Virus record (IMG/VR): IMGVR_UViG_3300032291_002524
Coordinates: 1-64,000 of that record
Length of the DNA stretch: 64,000 nucleotides
Source: a virus
Reading direction: 5' to 3' (one strand)
Below the pieces are notes generated by a model. It searched no databases. It was not told the DNA's origin and saw only the letters and a program-made list of their open reading frames with translations. Position 1 is the first letter of the stretch; each line of letters opens with the position of its first letter. The position numbers and the translations under genes were made by a program. Of the stretch, positions 36,013 through 45,424 are shown piece by piece.

Positions 36013-37854
36013 TTAACTATTTAATAGTTTATCTAACTCATTTTCAATTTCTTGAATTGACTCTCTACCCTTAGATAGTTTAATACTATCAATACCTTCT
36101 GTCATATTTTCTTCTAAAATTAAATTTAAATAATCTAATTGACTTTCAGGTGTTACTTCACTTGTTGGTGGTGAGGTAGATTCACCACCAAGTCCACCTA
36201 AATCAGATGAAGACGGTACACTTCCTAAGTCACTACCTAAACCACCTAAATCAGGTGAAGGGGAACCACCACCTAAATCATCAGTTTCGGATGGAGGTGT
36301 TGCGGCTTCGCCAGGTTTTTTACCGTATAACTTATCAAGATTATCAAATAAACCTGTATGAATAATAACTTCAGGAGTTTTTTGTAATTCGGCCCCAACA
36401 GCTCTTTCAATTCTTTGTTGTTGAATATCCAACTTAATTTCTTCATCTGAAAATCCAAGAATATGTTTTTTTGCCCATGTCGTTGAAACAGGTGCAATAC
36501 CATTTCCGGGGTCGGCAACCGCTGATTTATAAAGTTCGACTTTTTCTTTCCAAGTTTCCAATTTTAATAAATCTGCCTGAGATGATGGGTTTGTTAATCC
36601 TAATGTAAAATTGGTTAATTCGTCTTCAAAACCTAATATGAATAAGTGAATAATCGCAATTTTATTCAATTCTTGAATCATCGATTTTTGAATACGATTA
36701 ATTGTTCTGGCAAATCGAATATCTTGTAATGATAAATTTTTACCGTCACCAGCAGGTTCCTCAAAACCTAAGAACGCTTTTGGTACTCGAAGAGCTGTTA
36801 ATAATTTCTTTTGAATATATTCGATATCCGCAATCTCAGATAAATTTGTCGCCCCCGCCAATGTTTCAATTGGACTTGTTTGTGCAGCATCTCTTACAGG
36901 TACAAAGAAATCTTGGTCAACAGCCATCTGATTCATTCGTAAATCAACATTACCTGTTGATGGGTCAACAACTTGGTCTCTTTTAAATTTGTTGGCAATT
37001 CTTTGAATATATGGTTCAACATCTTTGTCATCCATATTTCCGACAAATATCTTAAAAACTCGTCTTTCGGGTGCTCTTGATGTACGATAAACCAACATGG
37101 CGTCCTCAGATAATAATAATTGTTTCCAAACTCTTCTTGCCTTTTCCAACATGGAAGTACCATAAGGTAATTTTCGGTCATCACCCAATAATCTAAAATG
37201 GGCAATTTCCCATGTGTTGAACTCCATGTCTTTAACCTTCCACACAAATTTTAAAGAAGTTGCTTCTTCTGATGTATTATGTGAAGGTTTTACTTTCATC
37301 CCCCTCTCCAATCGTTCCATTTCAATGTTAGGTAATTGTTGACATCCAACGATACCTTTTTCAGGGTCTAATTTCATATAGACAAAATTATCACCGTATT
37401 TACAAGTATTGCGTGTCCACATTGGGAGATTTGTATTGATATCTAACCTGTTATTAAATAAATCCGCCAATACCCCCTTAATACGATTTGATTCAGAATA
37501 TATTTGTAATATAAAACCATCTTCATTCGTCGTTGTTGATTCTTCGGCATAAATGTCCAACGCTGCGGAAATTTCGGGTGTATATTCCATGGATTCATAA
37601 TCATAATACGATGCCAATCGTGTTGGTTCATAATAGATTGCTTGGGAATATAAATTATTCTCAATCTTACCCCATTGTTGTCCTAAGTAATAACTTTGCT
37701 GAGCTTGGAGCTTTTCCTTTTCAAATTCTTGTTTATCTGTTGTCTTTAATAGTTCTTTTTTGTCGAACTTATATATTGGCGGTTGTTGTCCTAAAGTTGA
37801 ATCAGGTCCAAAAACTTTCGAAAGTCGTTGCCAAAGTGTAAATTGTTGTGCCAT
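36013..37854 (-). CDS. Portal vertex protein, T4 gp20-like
   Basis: 613 aa. N-terminal YLGQQWGKIENNLYS and PEISAALDIYAEES, a central MWTRNTCKYGDNFVYMKL, then YRTSRAPERRVFKI, DPSTGNVDL and RVPKAFLGF follow the order of T4-type portals. The C-terminal ~90 residues are Gly/Ser/Pro-rich, then a short helix. The portal forms the dodecameric ring through which DNA enters. It lies 37 nt downstream of the terminase gene on the same strand with no late motif of its own, so the two are likely co-transcribed. Confidence 0.88.
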   Translation of the reverse strand: MAQQFTLWQRLSKVFGPDSTLGQQPPIYKFDKKELLKTTDKQEFEKEKLQAQQSYYLGQQWGKIENNLYSQAIYYEPTRLASYYDYESMEYTPEISAALDIYAEESTTTNEDGFILQIYSESNRIKGVLADLFNNRLDINTNLPMWTRNTCKYGDNFVYMKLDPEKGIVGCQQLPNIEMERLERGMKVKPSHNTSEEATSLKFVWKVKDMEFNTWEIAHFRLLGDDRKLPYGTSMLEKARRVWKQLLLSEDAMLVYRTSRAPERRVFKIFVGNMDDKDVEPYIQRIANKFKRDQVVDPSTGNVDLRMNQMAVDQDFFVPVRDAAQTSPIETLAGATNLSEIADIEYIQKKLLTALRVPKAFLGFEEPAGDGKNLSLQDIRFARTINRIQKSMIQELNKIAIIHLFILGFEDELTNFTLGLTNPSSQADLLKLETWKEKVELYKSAVADPGNGIAPVSTTWAKKHILGFSDEEIKLDIQQQRIERAVGAELQKTPEVIIHTGLFDNLDKLYGKKPGEAATPPSETDDLGGGSPSPDLGGLGSDLGSVPSSSDLGGLGGESTSPPTSEVTPESQLDYLNLILEENMTEGIDSIKLSKGRESIQEIENELDKLLNS

Positions 37855-37891
37855 TTTATTAATTATAATTCATTTATCATCGATTTAAAGA

Positions 37892-39664
37892 TTATCTTCT
37901 TCCGTTGAATAACCATAAATAGTTTTGATAATCCGTTTTAGTTGGATTGGTACCAAAACTAGTCCCATATGATGATGGTGACATAACCGGAAGACCAGGG
38001 TTAAATTCTAACATTTTTTGTGATGAATCATTTTTCACAACATCCCAAGAATTTAACATCGCCTTTGTTTGTTCTGTTACTTTTTCTAATTGACTATATG
38101 AATGTTGTCCAACATATAGTGCCATTGATATTGACATAATCAAATCGTCGTGATGACCTTTCATGTGGTCAGGTCTACCATTTATAAATACAAATGTGTT
38201 TAATTCACCAAGTAATCGCGATGAATAAACTTTAAAACCATGTCTTAACGATTCCTCAAATGCATTAATGATTTGTACACGTTTAGAGTTAAAGTTAATT
38301 CCCGGTATTTTTTCCATAGCCTTTGAGTTATATTCCCAAACATTAGCATAATTAACACCATCAACATATAGATTTCTATAACCCATTTCTTGTAATTTTC
38401 TGGAGGTTGAAACGCCCATACCACCTGTAATATCAATTACAATGAAAGCGTCATAATATGTTCCCCACTTATATGCAATCTCGGCAGCAACATCAGGAGG
38501 TACCTTTCCAAGATATTCGGCAACTTGTTCCCTTTCGTCAAAATCAATGATTTGAAATGATGTATAATCTTCAGAATCACCTCGTGACACATCAATACCC
38601 ATTATGTATTTATGACCAACCTGAGGTTCTTTCCAAATCCATAATTGATTTTGTACCATTTTACTCTCGGGGTTACACACAAATTCAGTTCTTATTTTTT
38701 CGATAATTCCACTATCAATAACATTATCACCTGAACCTAGAAAATTACATTCCAATTCCTGTGATATTTTTCTTTTGTCGAATTTTAATTTTTTGGCCAT
38801 TTTTTCATACCACTCTGAATGTGGTTTATAACCATCTTTCATTAATTTTTTAAAATCGTCAAAATTTCTTTGGTCTTGTGGAACATTTTCGTAAGAAATT
38901 ATTTCAACATCTGTATATTCTTCTCTATTAAGATAATAATGAACAAGGTCTTTAACTTTAATAAACTGAATATCTTTTGTATATCGTGGGTCTCGCCACC
39001 AAAACATTTCAGTTACTTTAAAATCATTCATTCCTTTAATTGATTGGTCATATATTGGATAATATATCGAATCATAACCATTTGGTGTTGAAATAACTAT
39101 AACTTTACCACCTGTTGAAAGTGACGCCATACACGCCGCCCAAAAATCGTCACCAGCGTCAATATACGCAGCCTCATCAAATATCAATATAGTGGGGGTG
39201 TATCCTCTAAGAGCGTCGTTAGATGTTGCCACGGCCTTTACCTCACAACCATTAGTTATTTTCCAATGTCGAGCGGCATTTTTTTCAGGAGCAAAATTAA
39301 CACCCATCCAATCTGGCCATTGTTCAGTAAATTGTCTGATTTTGTTTGCAAACTCAACAGAAGTATCTAATTTGTTTGCGATTATTAGAATTTTCTCAGG
39401 TTTTTCTTTTTTTGCAAATACAATTTTTTTAGATGCCCAAGCCGCGGTTACTGTGGATACTCCGGCCTGTCGGTATTTTAATGCAATATTTTCATCAAAA
39501 TTATCATAATCATCCACCAATTGAATTTGGTCGGAAAATAAGTCTAAAGGTACGAATTTTTGAACAGTATTATCATATGTTTGTAAATACGTTCTCAACG
39601 AATATGGTGTACTTTTAATACACTTAGCATATTCGATTAGTACTTGTTCTCTTGTTAATCCCAT
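37892..39664 (-). CDS. Terminase large subunit, T4 gp17-like
   Basis: 590 aa. The ATPase half has the Walker A-type loop KYRQAGVSTVTAAW near residue 62 and Walker B ILIFDEAAYI with catalytic Glu near residue 170. VISTPNGYDS is motif III. The nuclease half has GIDVSRGDSEDYTSF, VIDITGGMG and HMKGHHDDLIMS carrying the metal-binding acidic residues. The enzyme cuts and packages phage DNA. A candidate late promoter lies five nt upstream. The small terminase subunit was not identified. Confidence 0.92.
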   Translation of the reverse strand: MGLTREQVLIEYAKCIKSTPYSLRTYLQTYDNTVQKFVPLDLFSDQIQLVDDYDNFDENIALKYRQAGVSTVTAAWASKKIVFAKKEKPEKILIIANKLDTSVEFANKIRQFTEQWPDWMGVNFAPEKNAARHWKITNGCEVKAVATSNDALRGYTPTILIFDEAAYIDAGDDFWAACMASLSTGGKVIVISTPNGYDSIYYPIYDQSIKGMNDFKVTEMFWWRDPRYTKDIQFIKVKDLVHYYLNREEYTDVEIISYENVPQDQRNFDDFKKLMKDGYKPHSEWYEKMAKKLKFDKRKISQELECNFLGSGDNVIDSGIIEKIRTEFVCNPESKMVQNQLWIWKEPQVGHKYIMGIDVSRGDSEDYTSFQIIDFDEREQVAEYLGKVPPDVAAEIAYKWGTYYDAFIVIDITGGMGVSTSRKLQEMGYRNLYVDGVNYANVWEYNSKAMEKIPGINFNSKRVQIINAFEESLRHGFKVYSSRLLGELNTFVFINGRPDHMKGHHDDLIMSISMALYVGQHSYSQLEKVTEQTKAMLNSWDVVKNDSSQKMLEFNPGLPVMSPSSYGTSFGTNPTKTDYQNYLWLFNGRR

Positions 39665-39669
39665 TAAAT

Positions 39670-39677
39670 ATAAATAC
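39670..39677 (-). promoter_or_regulatory. Candidate late promoter motif for terminase/portal
   Basis: Sense TATTTATA five nt upstream of the terminase ATG at 39664, in the gap after the 39688 gene. Confidence 0.55.
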
Positions 39678-39687
39678 GCCGAAAAGA

Positions 39688-41010
39688 TTATTTCGACGTA
39701 TCTATACCTAAATCATCAAGAAAACTTAAATCAATATCATCGTCATCATCATTATCTGATGAATATGATGGATAATCATCGTCATCATCACCTTCGTAAG
39801 ATGAGTCTAAAATTTCATCTAAATCTTGTTGATTTAATCTGTTAATAATATCATCAGCAATTTTTTCCATATCACGGTATGCGGATGTATCACCACTATT
39901 AATTCTTTGAGCTAAAGATGTGAATTTATTTTTAGGTAACATTGAAAATTCTCTAAAAATAAGACTTTGTACTATTTTCATATTTTCAATAAGAACTTTC
40001 TCAGGATAAGATTCTAATAGTTTTTCCCACAAGTAAGCCCCGATAATTATGTCAAAGATTTCATTAGTTATAATGTCAGCCTTAGCCTTAACCATTTGAC
40101 CTTGTACAGGGTCTTCAGGTATTGAACCGGCCCCTAAAATATCATAATAACCTTTAATCAATTCATGGACTAATATTGGAAACATAACCGCCTTTGCCTT
40201 AACAACAAAATTACCAGTCTCATTTCCTTCTTCATCGGTTTCCATTTCAATTTCTTCTGAACCACCCATGCTTTGACCTGCTGCGGCCATTTGTTCCATC
40301 ATATCAGGTGGTAATAACCAATACAAATAATCATTCATCGCCATCAATGCCCCATATTTGTCTGTAATACCAGGCTCCATTTCTTCAAGACTATCTCTAA
40401 TCAATTCGAACATATAATGTCCTTTTTTAGCTGCTCCTTGAATAATTGCGTTCATAAATCTTCTTTTAGCGACTAAGAAATCGAAATGTTCGAACGCATC
40501 CACAAAATCTTCTAAATCTTCACCTGAATCTTCAAACGCCAATTCGATATCTTCAGACGAAAATTCATCAGGTTCTGATTGAAAGTTTTCACTTCCCGCT
40601 TGTCCCATACCTACTAATTTTGGGTCGAACTTTATAAATTCAGCGTATTTTGGGTCAACTAATTCACCTGAAACTAATTCAACTGCCAAATTTTCCAATT
40701 CTTCTTTTCTTGTTGATTCAAATGTTGAAACCTCATTAAATAATCGCATTAACATCATTTGAAGTCCCATCATATTATTAGGTACATTCATACCTAAATA
40801 TCTTTCTAACTTTTGTACAACATCTCTAAATCTTTTAGACGCAGCAATTTCCTCAAACGATTGATTGTCATTTTCACCTTTTTTTGGTATAAAAGGACTT
40901 TGTGACATCGGTGTTTCACCTCTCTCAATTTTACTTTTCAATTCAGGATTCATTCTAAAACCCTGAGGTTCGTCGATAGGCGCTTCAAATATTTTTCTAT
41001 TTTTTTTCAT
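39688..41010 (-). CDS. Acidic virion-type hypothetical protein
   Basis: 440 aa, acidic, with a helical core and a C-terminal run rich in Asp and Ser (residues ~400-430, many consecutive Asp). Methionine-rich segments (NNMMGLQMMLMRLF) and no known motif. It overlaps its neighbour by one base (stop/start) and shares the operon with other acidic, low-complexity proteins. Structural or head-assembly role by position; not recognised. Confidence 0.6.
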   Translation of the reverse strand: MKKNRKIFEAPIDEPQGFRMNPELKSKIERGETPMSQSPFIPKKGENDNQSFEEIAASKRFRDVVQKLERYLGMNVPNNMMGLQMMLMRLFNEVSTFESTRKEELENLAVELVSGELVDPKYAEFIKFDPKLVGMGQAGSENFQSEPDEFSSEDIELAFEDSGEDLEDFVDAFEHFDFLVAKRRFMNAIIQGAAKKGHYMFELIRDSLEEMEPGITDKYGALMAMNDYLYWLLPPDMMEQMAAAGQSMGGSEEIEMETDEEGNETGNFVVKAKAVMFPILVHELIKGYYDILGAGSIPEDPVQGQMVKAKADIITNEIFDIIIGAYLWEKLLESYPEKVLIENMKIVQSLIFREFSMLPKNKFTSLAQRINSGDTSAYRDMEKIADDIINRLNQQDLDEILDSSYEGDDDDDYPSYSSDNDDDDDIDLSFLDDLGIDTSK

Positions 41011-41924
41011 TACTTCAATTTAAAACCTTGTGATATAAATGTATTATAACTTAACCATTCAGGAGCTTTACCTGCCTTAGGACCGGGTAATGGACCTGGC
41101 TTTGTAAACGGATTTGCTTTACCGGGTCTTGTTGTTGGTTTTGTTGTTGGTTTTGTTGTTGGTTTTGTCGGTGCTGTTTGTGTATCACCCGCCTTAGGAC
41201 CGGGTAATGGACCTGGCTTTGTAAACGGATTTGCTTTACCGGGTCTTACGCCTGGTTTTGTTGTCGTTCTTTCTTTTTCTTTCGGTTTAGCCGGTGCAGA
41301 TGCCTGTTCAATCATAAACATTAATTGTTTTTTACTAATTGACTCAGGTATATACTTTTTAACTAACTTTGTCAAGCCCTCTTCGATTTCTTTGGTATCT
41401 TTCTTTTCGGGTAACTTTTTAAAATCAGGTGTTTTATCTGAAAATTCCTTAGCCCATTTACACCATTTCTTTTTAGCCTTTGGACTTTTTGTGTTTTCAC
41501 ATTTTGACCAAAAAAATTTTTGTTGTGACTTTGATTGGAACTTTTCAGTCATTTCCATTTCACCCACCATTTTTCTATCATTATTTTCAGGTGATGTATC
41601 ATCATCCATACCATCATCAGCCGATTGGTACTCATCATGTGAACCATATTGACCGGTATAATCTTGGTCATAATCCAATCCAAAATCATCCTCATCTATA
41701 TTTTTTTCAGATAAACCTATTTTTTTCATTTTTGACTCAACATCTGTTAGTTTTTTATCCAATAAATCCAATCCCTGAATTTTTTTTTCTATGTTAGGAT
41801 TTGTCGATTGTTCAATCAATCTTGTGTATAATAAGTTAATTTGAGATTCTGATAAACCTCTTAAAGTATTATAACTAAGACCTCCCGATATTAATTTTTC
41901 AATTTTATTACCTATATTACGCAT
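41010..41924 (-). CDS. Repeat-bearing, proline-rich virion-type protein
   Basis: 304 aa. The middle (~residues 125-170) is Lys/Trp/Cys-rich (QQKFFWSKCENTKSPKAKKK), a pattern seen in phage virion proteins. The C-terminal third carries two perfect copies of a 19-codon repeat (GKANPFTKPGPLPGPKAG core) separated by repeated TKPT units. The DNA repeat is identical between copies (57/57 bases), so it is recent or held by recombination. Overlaps the next gene by eight bases. Function unassigned. Confidence 0.6.
   Translation of the reverse strand: MRNIGNKIEKLISGGLSYNTLRGLSESQINLLYTRLIEQSTNPNIEKKIQGLDLLDKKLTDVESKMKKIGLSEKNIDEDDFGLDYDQDYTGQYGSHDEYQSADDGMDDDTSPENNDRKMVGEMEMTEKFQSKSQQKFFWSKCENTKSPKAKKKWCKWAKEFSDKTPDFKKLPEKKDTKEIEEGLTKLVKKYIPESISKKQLMFMIEQASAPAKPKEKERTTTKPGVRPGKANPFTKPGPLPGPKAGDTQTAPTKPTTKPTTKPTTRPGKANPFTKPGPLPGPKAGKAPEWLSYNTFISQGFKLK
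41074..41247 (-). repeat. Perfect 57-bp direct repeat flanking 12-mer repeats
   Basis: Copies at 41074-41130 and 41191-41247 are identical base for base. The 60 bp between them are mostly three near-identical 12-mer units (gttggttttgtt type) that encode TKPT repeats. Confidence 0.9.
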
Positions 41925-42321
41925 GTGTTAAATCTTTTTCCATTTTTAATATTATATCTCTTTCATATAATTTGTCGATTACTTTATCTTCCGAATCACC
42001 ATAATGAAACACCAATCGGATGTCATTCTCATTATAATGTTCATTTTCAATATCTTCCCAAGCCAATGCAATTACATTATCTACCGCATCATAAAAAGAA
42101 AAAAAATCAGAGTTTTGAATAACATTAAGTTTTATTTTATCATTTTTCAAAACTCCAACTTTCGAAATGTAATCTATATGTGGTGGTTGGGGGTTTCCTC
42201 CGGCAGGGAATGAATCCCATCCTTCGGCATCTATATTTGTTTCATTAGAAAAAATAAATTCATAAAGGTTATCACCTTTAAAATTAGGTCCTAATTCATT
42301 AACAAATACTAATCGACTCAT
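41917..42321 (-). CDS. Hypothetical protein
   Basis: 134 aa, acidic and aromatic-rich, ending DLTHA. LVFVNELGPNFKGDNLYEFIF at the N-terminus resembles the opening of some marine phage virion proteins, but no domain is identified. Overlaps neighbours by 8 and 4 bases, so it is read from the same polycistron. Confidence 0.55.
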   Translation of the reverse strand: MSRLVFVNELGPNFKGDNLYEFIFSNETNIDAEGWDSFPAGGNPQPPHIDYISKVGVLKNDKIKLNVIQNSDFFSFYDAVDNVIALAWEDIENEHYNENDIRLVFHYGDSEDKVIDKLYERDIILKMEKDLTHA

Positions 42322-43544
42322 AAAATTTCGCCTCTTGGAGATACTTTAATTTGTTTTCCTTCTGATTCAAATATTAAATTTTTCAAATTAGTTTTACCCA
42401 AAAATTTAATATTTTGATTTTCACTTAAAATAAATTCAGATGTTAATTCTTGTTCGATAGTTTCTGATAAATTTTTAATTTCATCTAAAACACCAACTTT
42501 ATTTATTTTCTTTTTAATAAAGTTATTAACTTTTTTAGTTTCAATTTGTTTTTGTTCTTCTTCAGTTATTACGAAGTACTTAGATAATACTTTATCAACT
42601 TTAGATTCATTAAACATTTCATCCATTACTCTATGTAAAGGGTTCGCAGCTTCACCGACTTCAGGTTCAACACTAATTTCATCGGAACCCATCTCATCAC
42701 CCAAATCCATTGGCGGATTAGAATCTGACGGTGTCATAGCAATATCTAAATCGTAATTTGAATCATCTTCATCACCTTCAAATTTAGACATAATATCTTC
42801 AACATCTTCATCAGTTAAACTTGATAAATCAAGTGCTGACAATATCGAATTAATGACATATTTAATATCTTCAGATGTCATTTCTTCTTTTTCACTATAA
42901 CTTCTAATTTTTTGACCTAACTTCCCGGTTATCTTTTGAATCGTTTTAAATGTAGTAACATCATCACCATTTTCATCAGACCCCGCATCAACATTAGTAT
43001 CATCCATAGACGGCTCATCAATTGATAAATCGTCCATACCCATATCGTCACCCATGTCCATATCTGAATCCATTTCAGGTTCAGAAACTTCAGGTGATGG
43101 TGTCATTTCAGGTTCAGAAACTTCAGGTGATGGTGTCATTTCAGGTTCCATCTGTGGTGCTGATTGTTTAGGAAGTCTTAAAACTTTTTTTTGTTCACCA
43201 AACATTTCAGTTCCCGATTCATTTTCATTCAATCTGTTCAGTTCACCAGCAATTAAATTTAATTTCTTTAATGCTTGTGAATATGATGAATGATATTTTC
43301 TATTTTTCATAGGTTCTGAATAATCTAACGAAGACTCATCAAGACCTTTCTTAATTATATATCCTTGTCTTTCTTTAACAATTCCATATGTATAACCATC
43401 AACTAAAACACGTGAATAGTTTAAAGTTTGATTTTCGTTTATTTCCTTATGAGGTTTTTCACCATATGTTGCAATTTCCATAATACGGGAAATTTTATCG
43501 ATTCCTTGAAGTTTTTCACTTCCTATTGGTTTTAAATCTGCCAT
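42318..43544 (-). CDS. Acidic virion-type protein with internal repeat
   Basis: 408 aa. Residues ~130-200 are low complexity: two and a third copies of an 11-residue Glu/Pro/Ser unit (EMTPSPEVSEP) and then Met/Asp-rich segments. The C-terminus (~290-408) is helical with a basic KKVNNFIKKKINKV patch. No enzyme motif. Similar acidic composition to the genes at 31589 and 39688 suggests related structural roles. Confidence 0.6.
   Translation of the reverse strand: MADLKPIGSEKLQGIDKISRIMEIATYGEKPHKEINENQTLNYSRVLVDGYTYGIVKERQGYIIKKGLDESSLDYSEPMKNRKYHSSYSQALKKLNLIAGELNRLNENESGTEMFGEQKKVLRLPKQSAPQMEPEMTPSPEVSEPEMTPSPEVSEPEMDSDMDMGDDMGMDDLSIDEPSMDDTNVDAGSDENGDDVTTFKTIQKITGKLGQKIRSYSEKEEMTSEDIKYVINSILSALDLSSLTDEDVEDIMSKFEGDEDDSNYDLDIAMTPSDSNPPMDLGDEMGSDEISVEPEVGEAANPLHRVMDEMFNESKVDKVLSKYFVITEEEQKQIETKKVNNFIKKKINKVGVLDEIKNLSETIEQELTSEFILSENQNIKFLGKTNLKNLIFESEGKQIKVSPRGEIL
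43071..43148 (-). repeat. 33-bp tandem repeat
   Basis: Two identical 33-bp units at 43071-43103 and 43104-43136 plus 12 bp of a third copy; in frame, encoding an 11-residue Pro/Glu/Ser repeat of the gene above. Confidence 0.85.
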
Positions 43545-43568
43545 TATCTATATATATATTTTTCTAGT

Positions 43569-43757
43569 TTAAGAATTTAATCCGTTAAATCCGCCAATTG
43601 CAACTGACATACATTGAAGTGAGACTTGATTATCACTGTCAGTCCACACAGGTTTAGGCGTGTTAAACGTAACCACAGAACCTGGTGTTGTCCCAGAACC
43701 TTCAACAATCCCTCTCAATACGTAGGTATAATTGGATGTACATGCCGTTGTTGCCAT
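43569..43757 (-). CDS. Small hypothetical protein
   Basis: 62 aa, Thr/Gly/Ser-rich (YVLRGIVEGSGTTPGSVVTF), beta-type composition, no signal peptide. A late motif lies 14 nt upstream, inside the end of the neighbouring gene. It could be a small virion decoration protein; unassigned. Confidence 0.55.
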   Translation of the reverse strand: MATTACTSNYTYVLRGIVEGSGTTPGSVVTFNTPKPVWTDSDNQVSLQCMSVAIGGFNGLNS

Positions 43758-43759
43758 AA

Positions 43760-44563
43760 TTATTTTTTCTTTATAAATATATTATTTTGTTTATAAAGTT
43801 CATTTTCTTTTAATGATAATTTCTTATCTATAATGTTATTTTCCAATTTTTGCAATTTTTCCAAATATCCATTTCTTCTTAAAACTTTATATACCAAGTT
43901 TTCATAAGAATATTCACCACCATTGTTTAATCCTGACGTTCTATAATTTCTTAATTTTTCTTTATGTTTGTTAATAACATCTTTTGCAACATCGATTTCT
44001 TCATCTTCAAGATTTCTTACCAATTCATCAATGATTGACATCCAATTTTCAGTCTTTTCTTTAAGTTTTTTATTATCTATTACGACTTCTTCTTTTTTGG
44101 GTTTTTCAATCCATTCATCATTCATTACCGAATAAACGCCTGTGGAAAAATGAGGTTCAGTTGCGTTCTGAACATATAGTTCAACATCAAAACCTTTTAT
44201 TTTAATGTCATGCATTAAATTGAAATAATTTTTCTTTAACCTAAAAAGGTCTTCATAAAGGTCTTTGTTTTCATCATAATTGTCAAAATCACTAATAATG
44301 TGTAAATCAACATCTGAAAACTCTGACCAATTATAATTTGAAAGGGAACCCGTCATAATAATATCTTCAATAAAGATATCAACATTAAGAAACTCGATAA
44401 ATTCTATCGCTATTTCTATTAACCTTTCACGAATTTCGGGTTTCATTTTTTCGCTCTGAGCGTCAGAATCACCCGTAAATTTTCCATTTGGCGTATACCA
44501 AATATCTGGACATAAATTATCCTGTACTTTAAAACTTTGTGCTATTGTTTTGAAATCACTCAC
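43760..44563 (-). CDS. Nucleotidyltransferase-fold protein
   Basis: 267 aa. The start is GTG. The motif MTGSLSNYNWSEFSDVDLHI at residues ~70-90 is the pol-beta-type nucleotidyltransferase signature (GS...DxD), with a third acidic position likely in FDVELYV near residue 128. A helical C-terminal half follows. Members transfer nucleotides to proteins, RNA or small molecules; the substrate is unknown. Such genes recur in large marine phages. Three nt upstream is a late motif. Confidence 0.75.
   Translation of the reverse strand: MSDFKTIAQSFKVQDNLCPDIWYTPNGKFTGDSDAQSEKMKPEIRERLIEIAIEFIEFLNVDIFIEDIIMTGSLSNYNWSEFSDVDLHIISDFDNYDENKDLYEDLFRLKKNYFNLMHDIKIKGFDVELYVQNATEPHFSTGVYSVMNDEWIEKPKKEEVVIDNKKLKEKTENWMSIIDELVRNLEDEEIDVAKDVINKHKEKLRNYRTSGLNNGGEYSYENLVYKVLRRNGYLEKLQKLENNIIDKKLSLKENELYKQNNIFIKKK
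43772..43779 (-). promoter_or_regulatory. Candidate late promoter motif
   Basis: Sense TATTTATA 14 nt upstream of the gene starting at 43757; it lies within the 3' end of the nucleotidyltransferase gene. Confidence 0.45.
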
Positions 44564-44566
44564 AAA

Positions 44567-44574
44567 TATAAATA
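44567..44574 (-). promoter_or_regulatory. Candidate late promoter motif
   Basis: Sense TATTTATA three nt upstream of the GTG start at 44563. Confidence 0.5.
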
Positions 44575-44583
44575 CATCAAATA

Positions 44584-44826
44584 TTATAATTTTCTAAATT
44601 CATAATTTTTACTAATCTCATTTGTAAAAAATTTACCTTGGGATTCCGATAATCTGAATTGGGCATAAACTTTATGTGGAACATTTTTATATTCATATTG
44701 TAACCCGTTGTTAAAGGTTACTGTCATGATTTGTGTTGAAACATTGTAGGTACTTTCCTTAATGTTTGATGACTTAATGATATTATAAATCATATCGCCT
44801 TTGATTTCTTCTTTAATAATACTCAT
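44584..44826 (-). CDS. KTSC-domain protein
   Basis: 80 aa consisting of one KTSC domain: SSNIKESTYNVSTQIMTVTF, NNGLQYEYKNVPHKVYAQF and a SQGKFFTNEI end follow the family pattern (SSxI...Y..x..L.V.F..G..Y.Y..VP...). The domain, named after its conserved residues, is found in phages and bacteria; its function is not established. A late motif lies three nt upstream. Confidence 0.8.
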   Translation of the reverse strand: MSIIKEEIKGDMIYNIIKSSNIKESTYNVSTQIMTVTFNNGLQYEYKNVPHKVYAQFRLSESQGKFFTNEISKNYEFRKL

Positions 44827-44829
44827 GTC

Positions 44830-44837
44830 AATAAATA
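44830..44837 (-). promoter_or_regulatory. Candidate late promoter motif
   Basis: Sense TATTTATT three nt upstream of the KTSC start at 44826. Confidence 0.5.
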
Positions 44838-44857
44838 TAGAATCAATTTAAAATAAG

Positions 44858-44885
44858 AAACCCCTTCTTTTGAAAGGGGTTTTTC
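44858..44885 (-). terminator. Hairpin terminator
   Basis: CCCCTTC / GAAAGGGG stem with a tttt loop, flanked by A and T runs. It lies just downstream of the UVR-motif gene on the minus strand. Confidence 0.8.
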
Positions 44886-44889
44886 ATTG

Positions 44890-45348
44890 TTATTCGTATT
44901 TTTTAAGTTCGTCCCTAACCTTAATGGCTTCTTCGAATTCTTGTTTTTCAATATGAGATTTTAATTTTTCTTGTAATTCATTAATTAAACCTTCATTTTC
45001 TTCAAGGTCTTTAATTGTATCACGAAGTTTAATCGCCAATAGAAAATCTTCATTCTTAACCGCAATATCCAATTCTTTCTTTAAAGATTCGATTTTTGAT
45101 GTTGGTTTGTTTTCTTTTCTTTTATCACTACCATCATATGTTTTTATATAAGTTGTGATTTTATAAAAACCATCTTTTGATGTGTATGTTTGTTTGGTCC
45201 AATCCCCATTAGAATCTGAACCATTTTCGGTTTTTGTTTCACCTTTAAAAGTTAATGGTGAATCATAACCACCAATCATTTCATTTAATTCATCCATAAG
45301 TTCTTTTAAACTTTTACTGTTTCTTCCAAATAAATCGAACATATTCAT
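44890..45348 (-). CDS. UVR-motif protein, McsA-like
   Basis: 152 aa. The C-terminal half carries two UVR motifs, KKELDIAVKNEDFLLAIKLR near residue 90 and KLKSHIEKQEFEEAIKVRDE near residue 130. The first ~75 residues are unrelated and lack the CxxC zinc fingers of true McsA. UVR motifs mediate protein contacts in UvrB/UvrC, ClpC and the ClpC adaptor McsA. Its divergent neighbour is a ClpC-like unfoldase that itself has a UVR segment, so an adaptor role is plausible but inferred. Start is immediately beyond an AT-rich leader without either promoter motif. Confidence 0.7.
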   Translation of the reverse strand: MNMFDLFGRNSKSLKELMDELNEMIGGYDSPLTFKGETKTENGSDSNGDWTKQTYTSKDGFYKITTYIKTYDGSDKRKENKPTSKIESLKKELDIAVKNEDFLLAIKLRDTIKDLEENEGLINELQEKLKSHIEKQEFEEAIKVRDELKKYE

Positions 45349-45424
45349 AATATTATTATTTTTGTTTATATTTTTTTTTCAGGTTTACTAAAACCGTGCC
45401 AAAAGATTTTTGTATGGAAAAAAT

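Noticed and set aside
43071-43148. CRISPR-like repeats
   Set aside because: The tandem units are directly adjacent without spacers and are in frame within a coding sequence; the same holds for 41074-41247 and 58229-58363.
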